Origin: Paractinoplanes rishiriensis
GTDB lineage: Bacteria > Actinomycetota > Actinomycetes > Mycobacteriales > Micromonosporaceae
Assembly (NCBI RefSeq): GCF_016862375.1
Contig: NZ_BOMV01000057.1
Coordinates: 186,001 to 250,000, forward strand
Length of the DNA stretch: 64,000 bases
Direction: 5' to 3'
Under the pieces are notes generated by a model. It was not told where the DNA came from and did not search any database. It saw nothing but the letters and a program-made list of their open reading frames with translations. Both the position numbers and the translations under genes were made by a program. Positions 49,773 to 57,874 of this stretch are shown here, in pieces (position 1 is the first letter of the stretch; each line of letters opens with the position of its first letter).

Positions 49773-51230
49773 ATGTCTGAGCTGATCAGCATTGCTGCGA
49801 CGGAAGACAAGCGGGAGTTCCTGGCCGCCGCGTCGAACATGGTGCATCGCGGCAGGCCGAACCCGCCGTATGAGTTCCGCTACTACTCCGATACCGACGT
49901 CATGCGCTTCGTCGCGGGCCGTGACTTTCGGATCTTCTGTCCGTCGTCGGTTTTCTCGCTGGCGGAGCTCGAGCAGCACCTGGACCTCTACCGCCGAGCC
50001 GATGACGACCGCGAGGTCGGGTTAGTTCCCTTCGCCGCTTCCCCGGTCGTGCTGCTGATGCGGCCCGAGATTTACACCGAGATCCGGGCACATGGCCCGA
50101 TCGGCTGGCGCACACTGCTGTCGTCCGACTGGCTGCGTCTGATGCACGCGCACTCCCACTCCGCGGACGGCTTGGCCGTCCTCGCGGCCATGGCCACGGC
50201 TGCCGGCGGATCGCCGGAGATCGACCACGACGAGTTCGAGAGCGGACGTTCCGACGAGTTCATCGAGGCGTTGCAGCGCCAGGTGATGGAATACGCGCCG
50301 AACGACGTCGGGGTCGTCGAGCGCGGTATGCCGGACGGCGAATGGCGAGCCGACGTCCTGGCGCTACAGGAACACTCCGCGATCGCGGCCGTGTCCCGGC
50401 ACCCGGACTTGCCCGCCGTGCTGGTGCACCCGGACGACGGCACGGCCTGGGTGCACTCCGTGCTGGGCCGGACCGGCTCGCAGCGGCCGGGCGAGGACGA
50501 AGCATTTGCCGAGCTCGCGGCCGCATTGGTGGACCCGGCGATGAACCAGGTCTACCTGTCCCGGGCCGTGCGGCCGATGGCCGGCCAGGCCCCGGCTTCA
50601 TCCGCGCAGGTCATCGGCAGTCCGGCACAGCCTGCACCTCACCTGCCGGCCCGCCGGCTGATGCGCACACTTCGCAAGCGTGGGGCACGACTCAAGCGGT
50701 CCGCAGATGTGTGCCTCGTCGTCGACACGTCGGGAAGCATGGCCGGTAATCGTCTGAGCGCTGCCAAACAGGGCCTGACGGCGTTTCTCGACAGCCTCGA
50801 GGGTCAAACGGCGAACGCTGGTGTGATCTTCTCTGCCGATCAGGTGAACTTGCGCGTGCCGCTCCAGCCGGTCGAGTCCAGCCGAGCAGCCGTTCCATCG
50901 GTGCTGGGCCGGTTGCTCGCCGGTGGCTCGACGGCGTTGCTGGACGCCGTGAACGCTGCCCTTGACGTGCTCGACGGCAGACCCGACCCGGCCAACCTGC
51001 GGGCTGTGGTCGCGCTGACCGACGGCGAGGAGAACGGGTCGTCATGCACGGTCGCCGAGGTCGAGCGGCGCCTGGGCGACACGGACGTTCTCTTCTTCGG
51101 CATCGCGTACGGCGGCGACGCCGGGCGAGGTGTGCTCGAGCGGCTGGCGCAGGCCTGCGGCGGCCACTCACTCGTCACCGACGAGCGCGGCATTCAGGCG
51201 GCGTACCAGCTTCTTTCTCAACACCTGTGA
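49773..51230 (+). CDS. vWA-domain protein with substrate-binding-like N-terminus
   Basis: This is a 485-residue protein. Residues ~1-265 look like a type-2 solute-binding fold (EVGLVPFAASPVVLLMRPEI; YAPNDVGVVERGMPDGEWRA). Residues ~310-485 are a von Willebrand factor A domain with an intact metal site: DTSGSM (318-323), a downstream Thr in GGSTALLDA, and ALTDGEENGS. No signal peptide or membrane anchor is seen, although relatives of this combination are often membrane-bound. Its partners may be the divergent pair upstream. vWA proteins commonly scaffold complexes; the process here is unknown. Confidence 0.8.
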   Translation: MSELISIAATEDKREFLAAASNMVHRGRPNPPYEFRYYSDTDVMRFVAGRDFRIFCPSSVFSLAELEQHLDLYRRADDDREVGLVPFAASPVVLLMRPEIYTEIRAHGPIGWRTLLSSDWLRLMHAHSHSADGLAVLAAMATAAGGSPEIDHDEFESGRSDEFIEALQRQVMEYAPNDVGVVERGMPDGEWRADVLALQEHSAIAAVSRHPDLPAVLVHPDDGTAWVHSVLGRTGSQRPGEDEAFAELAAALVDPAMNQVYLSRAVRPMAGQAPASSAQVIGSPAQPAPHLPARRLMRTLRKRGARLKRSADVCLVVDTSGSMAGNRLSAAKQGLTAFLDSLEGQTANAGVIFSADQVNLRVPLQPVESSRAAVPSVLGRLLAGGSTALLDAVNAALDVLDGRPDPANLRAVVALTDGEENGSSCTVAEVERRLGDTDVLFFGIAYGGDAGRGVLERLAQACGGHSLVTDERGIQAAYQLLSQHL

Positions 51231-51299
51231 ACTGGTGAACAAAACCGCGGCGGGATGGGACGAACTAAGCACAGTCCCTACCGACGAGGAGTGAACGTC

Positions 51300-51902
51300 G
51301 TGAAGTTTCTGCTTGCGGTTGTGCTCATGCTGGGCGGCGCCGTCGTGGTCGCCGGCCCGGCGCACGCGGCCGTCACCTGTCAGGGCGCGGTGGTGCACAC
51401 CGTCGACGTGTCGCAGGGCGGGGCGCTGCCTCAGCTCTGCATCGCGGTCGGCGGCGTGGTGCGGGTCGCTAATTCCGGCCCCGGCACGGTGGCGATCCAG
51501 CCGGACACGATGGTCGACTGCTACTACGCCGGCGGCGTCCACATGTGCCGGTTGCTCCGCACCGGCACGGTCACGTTCACGGTCGGCACGCGCCAGATGA
51601 CCGTCCGGGTGCCCGCCTCGGTCGCCGGTCAGCCCTCGCCCGCCTGCACCCCGCCCGGCGGCGTGGTCGACCTCGACACCACCGACGAGCTGAGCTGGTG
51701 GGCGCCGTGCCTGCGGCTCGGGGCCACGCTGCGCTTCGTGTACCTCGGTCCCGGCCTGCTCACGGCCAACCCGGCCAGCGCGGTGACCTGCCGGTACGCG
51801 GCCGGCATCCACTCCTGCCAGTTCCGCCGGACGGGCAGCGTCGACTTCACCGCCACGCTCGACGATCTCACCCGGCACGTGACGGCGGTGGCGGTGCGCT
51901 AG
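51300..51902 (+). CDS. Secreted protein with two copies of a four-cysteine domain
   Basis: This is a 200-residue exported protein with a signal peptide (residues 1-24, cut after AHA). The mature part is two copies of one ~80-residue beta-rich domain: residues 27-105 (Cys27, 47, 74, 83) and 116-200 (Cys116, 137, 164, 173). Cysteine spacing is nearly identical (20/27/9 and 21/27/9), with shared motifs GPG, Y-A-G-[GV/GI]-H-x-C and R-T-G. The same domain occurs in the lipoprotein at 53168-53743. It lies 4 bp before the kinase gene, in one operon. GTG 51300 is chosen because GAGGAG lies 8 nt upstream. Confidence 0.8.
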   Translation: MKFLLAVVLMLGGAVVVAGPAHAAVTCQGAVVHTVDVSQGGALPQLCIAVGGVVRVANSGPGTVAIQPDTMVDCYYAGGVHMCRLLRTGTVTFTVGTRQMTVRVPASVAGQPSPACTPPGGVVDLDTTDELSWWAPCLRLGATLRFVYLGPGLLTANPASAVTCRYAAGIHSCQFRRTGSVDFTATLDDLTRHVTAVAVR

Positions 51903-51906
51903 CCGC

Positions 51907-53187
51907 ATGTGGTCGAGTCGAGGCGTGGTCCCACAGCAGATCGGCTCGTACCGCATCGTCCGGCTGCTCGGTGCCGGGTCGTTCGCCACGGTGTGGCTCG
52001 GACACGACCCGGCACTGGGCGCGGACGTGGCGATCAAGGTGCTGGCCGACAACTGGTCGCACGACCTGCGGGTGCGCGAACGGTTCCAGCAGGAGGCCCG
52101 GCTGTTGTGGCGGCTGTCCGACGAGCGTCTCGTGCGCGTCCACGCGGTCGGCGAGTTGGCGGACGGCCGCCCGTACTCGGTCATGGAATTTGCCTCGGGG
52201 GGTAGCCTGCGCGACCGGATCGCGCAGGGTGGGGTGCCGCCGGCCGAGGGGTTGCGCCTGCTGCGGGAGATCGCCGCGGGGGTCGCGGTGCTGCACCGGA
52301 ACCGGATCGTGCACCGCGACCTCACGCCGGGCAACATCGTGTTCGACGGCGACCGGGTGCTGATCGCCGACCTCGGGCTCGCGAAGGCGCTGGCCGCCGC
52401 GTCCGGCCTGACCGCGCGCGCCGGCACCCCCGGCTACATGGCTCCGGAGCAGGACGACCCACTGGCCACGGTGAGCACGACGGCGGACGTCTACGGGCTC
52501 GGCAAGCTGGGCCAGCGGCTCGGCGTACCGCCCAAAATTGCTCCGGTCCTGCAGCGGGCGACGGCGCCGGACCCCGCGGACCGCTATCCCGACGCGTCGG
52601 CCTTCGCGGAGGCGCTCGACCGGGCGGCGCGCAGCGGTGGCGCGCTGACCTGGGGACAGCGCGCGGTGGGCGTCGTGGCGGTCCTGGTCGTGCTCGCCGG
52701 CGTCACCTCCGACATGATCCAGCCCGAGGAGATTCACCAAGCATTTGACGGTACGGGGCAGATCACGGTCACCCTGCCCACCGGTTGGAAGGGTGCCGGC
52801 TCGGGCTGGGCGGGCCGGTTCGACGTCGACGGCCACCGCGAGCCGGCCCTGGTGGTCTCGCCGGACCCGGGCCGCTGGCACACCGACCCGGACGTGCCGG
52901 GCGCTTTCGTGGGCCTGTCCCGGTCGGCGGCGGCGCGCACCACGGCGGCCGGCTTCGTGGCCGAGCGCCCACACGCCAGTTGCACGGCGTCGCCGCTGCG
53001 GCAGACCCGTCAGGCCGGCCTCGACTGGGTGGTGGCCGGCTTCACCTGCGCCACTGGCAAGCCGGTGCTCTTCGAGGCGGCCGCGGTGACCGCGGGCGTG
53101 CTGGTGTACGCGCAGATCGCCCCCGGCGATCAGGACGTCGACGCGCTGCTGGCCCGCATCGAGGTGGCTAACGAACCACCACGGTGA
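51907..53187 (+). CDS. Transmembrane Ser/Thr protein kinase
   Basis: This is a 426-residue Hanks-type kinase. The Gly loop is LGAGSFATVW; Lys44 is in VAIK, Asp138 in HRDLTPGN and Asp155 in IADLG (DLG replaces DFG); the activation segment ends GTPGYMAPEQ. A membrane helix (residues ~253-268) leads to an extracellular domain of ~150 residues without PASTA repeats. That domain has two cysteines (HASCTAS; GFTCATG) that may be joined. It is encoded directly after the secreted two-domain protein, which could be its ligand or partner. The 3' end overlaps the convergent lipoprotein gene by 20 bp. Confidence 0.92.
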   Translation: MWSSRGVVPQQIGSYRIVRLLGAGSFATVWLGHDPALGADVAIKVLADNWSHDLRVRERFQQEARLLWRLSDERLVRVHAVGELADGRPYSVMEFASGGSLRDRIAQGGVPPAEGLRLLREIAAGVAVLHRNRIVHRDLTPGNIVFDGDRVLIADLGLAKALAAASGLTARAGTPGYMAPEQDDPLATVSTTADVYGLGKLGQRLGVPPKIAPVLQRATAPDPADRYPDASAFAEALDRAARSGGALTWGQRAVGVVAVLVVLAGVTSDMIQPEEIHQAFDGTGQITVTLPTGWKGAGSGWAGRFDVDGHREPALVVSPDPGRWHTDPDVPGAFVGLSRSAAARTTAAGFVAERPHASCTASPLRQTRQAGLDWVVAGFTCATGKPVLFEAAAVTAGVLVYAQIAPGDQDVDALLARIEVANEPPR

Positions 53188-53743
53188 TGTCGTGCGGGGT
53201 GCCGTTCTGCACGATCGTCACGACCACGGTGCCGGGACGGATCATGCGGATCTGCACGATGCCCGCCTCGTAGCGCTGCTCGACCAGGTCCGGGCTGTCG
53301 TTGGTGACCTCGCCGGGCCCGATGTGCTCGATGCGCAGCACCGCCCCGGTGGCGACACAGAGCGCGGGGACCAGCGCGAGCTCGTCGTTGGCGACGTCGA
53401 TGACGTGCACCACCGCGCCCTGGCACGCCGACGTGGGCTCGGTGGTCGGCGGTGGCGGCGTGGTCCGGGTGTGGGTGGGGCGCGACGACTCCACGGGCCG
53501 CCGGGTCACGGTGGTGGAGGTCGTCGGAGCGGACGAAACGGGCGCCGAGGTGGGCGCCGACGGAGCCGGAGCCGCGACGGAACTGGGCGCCTCGGTCGGC
53601 AGGGGAGCCACCGGCGGCTCGGCGGCGCAACCCGCGAGCGCAGCGCACAGGAGAAGCAGTGCCGCCGACGCGGACCGCGCGCCCGTCCCGGCCGCGCGCT
53701 TCGCACCCGGCCCTTGCGCCGGCCGACTTGTCGGGATCGGCAT
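53168..53743 (-). CDS. Lipoprotein with Pro/Thr linker and the shared small domain
   Basis: This is a 191-residue protein. A lipobox LAGC (Cys39) is preceded by a hydrophobic stretch and an unusually long, charged N-terminus. A Pro/Ser/Thr-rich wall-spanning linker (residues ~40-105) is followed by one copy of the domain seen in the secreted protein (CQGAVVHVIDV; PALCVATGAVLRI; GPGEV; YEAGI; RPGTV). It keeps the first cysteine pair (Cys107, Cys129) but not the second. It is encoded one base after the sigma factor gene, so the two are co-translated. Confidence 0.82.
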   Translation of the reverse strand: MPIPTSRPAQGPGAKRAAGTGARSASAALLLLCAALAGCAAEPPVAPLPTEAPSSVAAPAPSAPTSAPVSSAPTTSTTVTRRPVESSRPTHTRTTPPPPTTEPTSACQGAVVHVIDVANDELALVPALCVATGAVLRIEHIGPGEVTNDSPDLVEQRYEAGIVQIRMIRPGTVVVTIVQNGTPHDITVVVR

Positions 53744-53744
53744 G

Positions 53745-54281
53745 TCAGGGGCCTGTCGTGGAGAGGCGGAGCCGCAACGTCGACCGGCCCTGGTGGATCC
53801 GGGATTTCACGGTGCCCTCGGGCACCGCGGTCAGCGTGGCGATCTCCGCATAGCTCAGGTCGACCAGGTCGCGCAGCACCACCGCCTCGGCCAGGTCGGG
53901 CGGCAGCGTCTCGAGCGCCTCCAGCAGGTCGATCCGGGTGCCGGCCACCACGCTCGTGCGCCGCGGGTCGGGCCGGTCCGGCAGCGGCACACCGCCCGAC
54001 TCGGCCAGGAAGCGGCCGCGCAGGCTCTGGTAAGTGGACCGGGCCCGGTTGGCGGTCAGGCGGTAGAGCCAGGTGCGGAACGACGACCGCCCCTCGAACC
54101 GCCCGATCGACCGGGTCAGCGCCAGCAGCGTGTCCTGGCAGGCGTCCTCGGCGTCGTCCCGGTTGGGCAGGAACCGCGCGCACACCCGTAGCACGTCCGG
54201 CCGCAGCACGGTCAGCAGCGCGTCGAGCGCGGCCGCATCCCCGGCGGCGGCCGCCCGCGCCAGGTCTTCGACGCTGTCCAC
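53745..54281 (-). CDS. ECF-type RNA polymerase sigma factor
   Basis: This is a 178-residue sigma factor with region 2 (NRDDAEDACQDTLLALTRSI, then FRTWLYRLTANRARSTYQSL) and region 4 (LETLPPDLAEAVVLRDLVDL, then SYAEIATLTAVPEGTVKSRI). No anti-sigma factor is encoded beside it; its operon partner is the lipoprotein, and the convergent operon carries a membrane kinase. Control through the kinase (phosphorylation) or through an unlinked anti-sigma is possible. GTG start at 54281. Confidence 0.9.
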   Translation of the reverse strand: MDSVEDLARAAAAGDAAALDALLTVLRPDVLRVCARFLPNRDDAEDACQDTLLALTRSIGRFEGRSSFRTWLYRLTANRARSTYQSLRGRFLAESGGVPLPDRPDPRRTSVVAGTRIDLLEALETLPPDLAEAVVLRDLVDLSYAEIATLTAVPEGTVKSRIHQGRSTLRLRLSTTGP

Positions 54282-54465
54282 GAGGTAAGCCTAGGCGGGC
54301 CGTTCAACGGCCGGCGCGGCCAGTTCCGTCCGGTTGTGTCGATCTGCTGTTGTCGGGCGTTGTTGGGCGCCACGAGTTCAACAAGATCCAGGGCCGGCGG
54401 CGCGGGGATGGGCTGCCGGGGGTGGAGACTCCCGGTCCGCCCGTGGGCGGACCGGGAGCACCCGG

Positions 54466-55038
54466 TCAGCCGGCCGCGCGGCGGATGGCGCTGCCGGCCA
54501 GGTCGTTGGCCAGGGTCAGGTCGCCGATGTTCAGGAGCGAGTCGGTGACCAGGATGACCACCACGTAATGGCCGGTCGCGGCGGCCACATACGCGACCGT
54601 GCGGTCACCCTCGTCGTAGTTGAGGTTGAACAGGACCGTGTCGGGGCCCAGGTGGTCCTCGGCGACCGTGCGGAAGCCGTTGCTGCCGCCGCCGGCTCGG
54701 CAGCGGGTGAGCTGGGCCTTCAATTCATTGAGGTACGCGCGGGCGCCGTCGCCGGAGTACCGGCCGACATACTGGTAGGCGCGGTGCCGCTCGTTGAGGG
54801 CGGCGGCCTGGGAACGGCTGGCCACCGGTTGCGGCACCGGCGTGTCCGCGCACGGCTGGGGCAGCAGCGGCCAGGCGAAACCGTCCTCCACCGGACCCGG
54901 CTCGACGCCGCGAAGGTCTTCCGCCTGCAACATGACCCGATCGGGAATCCCCCGGGGCCGCGCCTGGGCCGTCGCGGCGGCGCTCGCCGCCAGCAGGCCC
55001 GCGATCACGGCCGCAATCACCAACAGTGTCTTTCGCAT
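54466..55038 (-). CDS. Secreted protein, PknH-sensor-like
   Basis: This is a 190-residue exported protein with a signal peptide (MRKTLLVIAAVIAGLLAAS, cut near ATA/AQA). The mature part (VMLQAEDLRGVEPGPVEDGF; PQPCADTPVP; AYLNELKAQLTRCRAGGG; GHYVVVILVTDSLLN) resembles the extracellular sensor domain found on some actinobacterial Ser/Thr kinases, with a likely disulfide. Here it is free-standing. ATG 55038 has AGGA at 9 nt; ATG 55047 and 55056 are in frame. Confidence 0.72.
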   Translation of the reverse strand: MRKTLLVIAAVIAGLLAASAAATAQARPRGIPDRVMLQAEDLRGVEPGPVEDGFAWPLLPQPCADTPVPQPVASRSQAAALNERHRAYQYVGRYSGDGARAYLNELKAQLTRCRAGGGSNGFRTVAEDHLGPDTVLFNLNYDEGDRTVAYVAAATGHYVVVILVTDSLLNIGDLTLANDLAGSAIRRAAG

Positions 55039-55086
55039 GCGGACCATCCTGTCCATCGTGGGCGGACCGCGGATGGGTACGGGTAC

Positions 55087-55494
55087 TCAGAAGTGACGTT
55101 CGTGACCGTCGATGAACAGGCGGGCCCGCGGCGTGGTCGCGGCCGCGATCCGCTGCATGACCCGGTCGCCGAGTTGCGGGTGCCGGCCGTCCAGCGCGCC
55201 CACGCGTACGGCAAAAACCAGGTCGAACGGGTGCTCCCGCTCCCGGAGCGCAAAATCCTCGGCGGCGACCTGCCGGACGCTCATCCGGCCGGCCGCGATC
55301 GCAGCGGCCGCGGCCGACGAGGCCTGCGCGATGGCGGCCGCCGACCGGTCGATCGCCAGGATGTGCCCGGTGGTCAGCCGTTCCGCGACCGCCCGGGCGG
55401 CCGCACCGGGACCGCAGCCGATCTCCAGCACGCGCAGGTGCGGTTCCAGCGGCAGCGCCTCGACGATCGCGGCCAGCCGGGGCGACAGCGTCAT
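55087..55494 (-). CDS. Small class I SAM-dependent methyltransferase
   Basis: This is a 135-residue protein with a clear SAM motif I (VLEIGCGPGAAARAVAERL) and acidic strand 2 (HILAIDRS), then FDLVFAVRVGALDG. It is shorter than usual (about 200 residues) and lacks the last strands of the fold, so its activity is uncertain. The start ATG (55494) is the last step of the repeat ladder at 55491-55590. The parent gene arrangement was evidently a simple ATGA overlap with the DUF3500 gene. Confidence 0.75.
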   Translation of the reverse strand: MTLSPRLAAIVEALPLEPHLRVLEIGCGPGAAARAVAERLTTGHILAIDRSAAAIAQASSAAAAAIAAGRMSVRQVAAEDFALREREHPFDLVFAVRVGALDGRHPQLGDRVMQRIAAATTPRARLFIDGHERHF

Positions 55495-55590
55495 CCGTGA
55501 CCCAGCTTCATCCGTGGCCCAGCTTCATCCGTGGCCCAGCTTCATCCGTGCCCAGCTTCATCCGTGGCCCAGCTTCATCCGTGGCTCCGG
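55491..55590. repeat. Ladder of 16-17 bp repeats, each an ATGA stop/start junction
   Basis: Five tandem units (minus-strand unit CCACGGATGAAGCTGGG) lie between the DUF3500 stop and the methyltransferase start. Unit 55535-55550 lacks one base. ATG codons lie at 55578, 55561, 55545, 55528 and 55511, with the methyltransferase ATG at 55494. The DUF3500 TGA (55575-55577) overlaps the first ATG, and each mini-frame M-K-L-G-H-G ends at a TGA overlapping the next ATG. Confidence 0.95.
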
Positions 55591-56507
55591 GCGTAATGCT
55601 CGCGCAGCAGATCGGTGCCGAAGTCGTCGCGCAGGTGCCGCCAGACCGAGTGCGCGTGGTTGGCGTCATCCTGGGTGTTGTCGTACTCGATCAGGAACTC
55701 CGGCGCCCGCACGCAGTAGTAGTGCCCCTCGCCCCGGGCGGTCGGGCCCGCCCACGCGAAACGGATACGCTCCGGTCCGGCTTCGAGCGCTTCGCGCCAA
55801 ACCTTTTGGGCGTACGGGGTGGGAGCGCGATCCAGATAACGCCGGATCAGCCGGTCGAGGAGTTCCTGCTGATCGGCCCGCAGCCGGTCGCGGCCGATAC
55901 CGGCGGGCAGCACCGTCGGGTCGGCCACCGGGTCGAACCGGGTCAGGATGTCGTCCGGGGCCCGGTCCCCGGCGATGCCCAGGCTGCGCTGGTCCGGGTC
56001 GAGACTGGCGGCCAGTTCCCGGGCCAGATCCTCCTCGGGCCCCAGGAGACGCCGCCCGGACGGCAGCACGGCCGGCTCGGACCCGATGAAGTGCGGCGTC
56101 ACCGTGCACCCGCCCGCGGTCACGACGGCGTGCACGGCCAGGTGATGCCCGTTGATCCGCCAGCCCCACGGTTCGTCCCCGCCGGGTTCGCCGAGCACCC
56201 GCAACCAGTACCGGTCACCGGCGGGTGGCGACCCGGTGACCAGTTCCCGGCGTACCCTCTCGACCTCGACGGCACCCACCGCAAGCGTCGCACCCTCGGC
56301 CGAATGAGCCGAGCGCAGCAGCTCGACCACCAGATCGTGCTGCCGCCCGGTGAGGTGCTCCATCGGCAGGCCGGGCCGCTCACCCGGCAGATAGGTCCAC
56401 TGTCGAAGACCCGGATCGGCGAGCTGCCCCCGGACCAGACCGAGCTGCCGGTCGTCCAGACTCGCGACGAATGCCCGGGCGGCGGTAGTCATCTCTTCGC
56501 TAGCCAC
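55575..56507 (-). CDS. DUF3500 family protein
   Basis: This 310-residue protein matches DUF3500. Conserved segments are PWGWRINGHHLAVHAVVTAG, TPHFIGSEPAVLPSGRRLLG then PEEDLARELAASL, and EFLIEYDNTQDDANHAHSVW then RDDFGTDLLREHY. The biochemical role of the family is unknown to me. There is no clear signal peptide. GTG 56507 has GGTGGG upstream; ATG 56492 is in frame. The stop forms the first junction of the repeat ladder leading to the methyltransferase. Confidence 0.88.
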   Translation of the reverse strand: MASEEMTTAARAFVASLDDRQLGLVRGQLADPGLRQWTYLPGERPGLPMEHLTGRQHDLVVELLRSAHSAEGATLAVGAVEVERVRRELVTGSPPAGDRYWLRVLGEPGGDEPWGWRINGHHLAVHAVVTAGGCTVTPHFIGSEPAVLPSGRRLLGPEEDLARELAASLDPDQRSLGIAGDRAPDDILTRFDPVADPTVLPAGIGRDRLRADQQELLDRLIRRYLDRAPTPYAQKVWREALEAGPERIRFAWAGPTARGEGHYYCVRAPEFLIEYDNTQDDANHAHSVWRHLRDDFGTDLLREHYARSHG

Positions 56508-56935
56508 ATGCCCACCCTCGCACGGGCTGCTCCCTCCCGTGCGCCCCCCAGCCCGCGCGCGGCGACAAACCGCCCACCCGCCTCAGTCCCAGATTTGTCG
56601 GTTGGCGTCGTCGAGCGACACCAGATCGACAGGGTCGCCGCCGGGTGACGGGTCGCGGGGCGAATCTTGTCGGTTCGGCGGCGTCGAGCGACAGCAGATC
56701 GACCGCATCGCCGTCGTGACGGGGGTGAGTCGATCTTGTCAGGCGCGGGTGGGGGCGGCGCGGAGGATCTTGTTGAGCTAGGGCGGTGGGGCGGCAGGTG
56801 CGGGGCGGCTGTGGCGGCGGGGCGGTGCTGTGCTGGTTGTGGGCCGATCTTGTTGAGGTGCGGGGGCGTTGGCTGGAGTGGGGAGAACGGGCGTCGCCGG
56901 GGCCATGTGACGGGTCCCGGCGACGGCCGTTGTGG
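56508..56935. other. 428-bp non-coding region with GATCTTG-type repeats
   Basis: No supported gene is seen. It holds four GATCTTGT-type cores (CGAATCTTGTCGG at 56661, CGATCTTGTCAGG at 56731, GATCTTGTTGAG at 56766 and 56846) and one diverged copy (AGATTTGTCGG at 56591). The first two units form a ~72-bp direct repeat (TTGTCGG at 56595 and 56667, each followed by CGTCGAGCGACA and AGATCGAC). Confidence 0.7.
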
Positions 56936-57718
56936 TCAGACTGGGATCAGGCGGGCGGCGAAAGCCACCGTGTCGAGACAGCCTGCGCGGAGCTTGGTGG
57001 CGGCTGGGTGTTCGCCCAAGGTTTCCAGGCGGTGGGCGGTGGCCTCGATCAGTTGGGGCTCGGCGGCTATCAGGCGCTTGGCCATCCGGGCCTGGGTGGG
57101 ACTCAGGCCGGCGAAGGCGCAGCGCTGCAGGGCCGCGATGGTGTCCGAGGTCAGCGTGCCGGCCATCACGCGCTCGCTGACGATGGTCAGCAGCCAGTTG
57201 GGCCACCAGCTGTAGCGGGCGATGGCGCGGCCGGTCCGGACGGCGGCGGCCGGCGGCTGGCCGGCGGTCAGCAGGCGTACCACCAGGTCGGCCCCGAACG
57301 ACTCCAGGCGCAGCGCGGTGACCACGGCCTGGACCAGGGGAAGGGTGCCCATCCTCGCCTCGGCTTGGGCCGCCGCCTCGGCCCAGTCGCCCTGGAGCAG
57401 GCGGCACAGCGCGGACGCCTCCGCGGTGCCGGCGTCGTCGCCGGTGGCGCGCTCGTCGAGGCGCTCGACCGTGGCCACCAGGCGGGCGGTTGCGTCGGCG
57501 GCCATTTCGGCCAGGTCGGTGCTGGACGGGCGGTGCAGGTGGCGGAGCACGATCGCCGTGGCGGTCTCGGCCTCGCGACGCAGCAGCAGCGACGGGATGC
57601 GGGCGATGATCTCGTCGCCGAGCAGCTCGGTCATCGACCCGCGGTCGAACTTCTCCGAGCAGTCCTCGAACTGGGCCCACCACGACGCCGGGTGCTGCGG
57701 GTGAAAGGTCGGGTTCAC
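56936..57718 (-). CDS. Hypothetical helical protein
   Basis: This 260-residue soluble, mostly helical protein is of unknown family (FEDCSEKFDRGSMTELLGDE; ALCRLLQGDWAEAAAQAEAR; LSPTQARMAKRLIAAEPQLI). It looks like a repeat-type scaffold rather than an enzyme. GTG 57718 is chosen because AGAGGAGA lies just upstream; a GTG at 57739 would add seven residues. It is divergent from the sugar ABC operon, but no regulator motif is visible in it. Confidence 0.65.
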   Translation of the reverse strand: MNPTFHPQHPASWWAQFEDCSEKFDRGSMTELLGDEIIARIPSLLLRREAETATAIVLRHLHRPSSTDLAEMAADATARLVATVERLDERATGDDAGTAEASALCRLLQGDWAEAAAQAEARMGTLPLVQAVVTALRLESFGADLVVRLLTAGQPPAAAVRTGRAIARYSWWPNWLLTIVSERVMAGTLTSDTIAALQRCAFAGLSPTQARMAKRLIAAEPQLIEATAHRLETLGEHPAATKLRAGCLDTVAFAARLIPV

Positions 57719-57798
57719 GGTTCTCCTCTGGGTCGCCACGGGGTTACCACCTCAGCATCGGTCGCGGCGCGGATCCGCTTAGTACGAGTTTTTCAATA

Positions 57799-57827
57799 TT
57801 GACATTGGTAGATGTGAACGTTAACTA
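57799..57827 (+). promoter_or_regulatory. Promoter and LacI-type operator of the sugar ABC operon
   Basis: TTGACA (57799-57804) and TAACTA (57822-57827), 17 bp apart, form a plausible sigma-70-type promoter. GTGAACGTTAAC (57814-57825), a near-perfect palindrome with central CG, overlaps the spacer and -10. That is typical of repression by a LacI protein. Confidence 0.6.
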
Positions 57828-57874
57828 GGGCGCGAAGCAACTAAACCTGCACCAGGAGTAGCAAAGGAACATCC

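Noticed and set aside
55491..55590. CRISPR array
   Set aside because: The repeats are only 16-17 bp and directly tandem with no spacers, and they derive from a gene junction.
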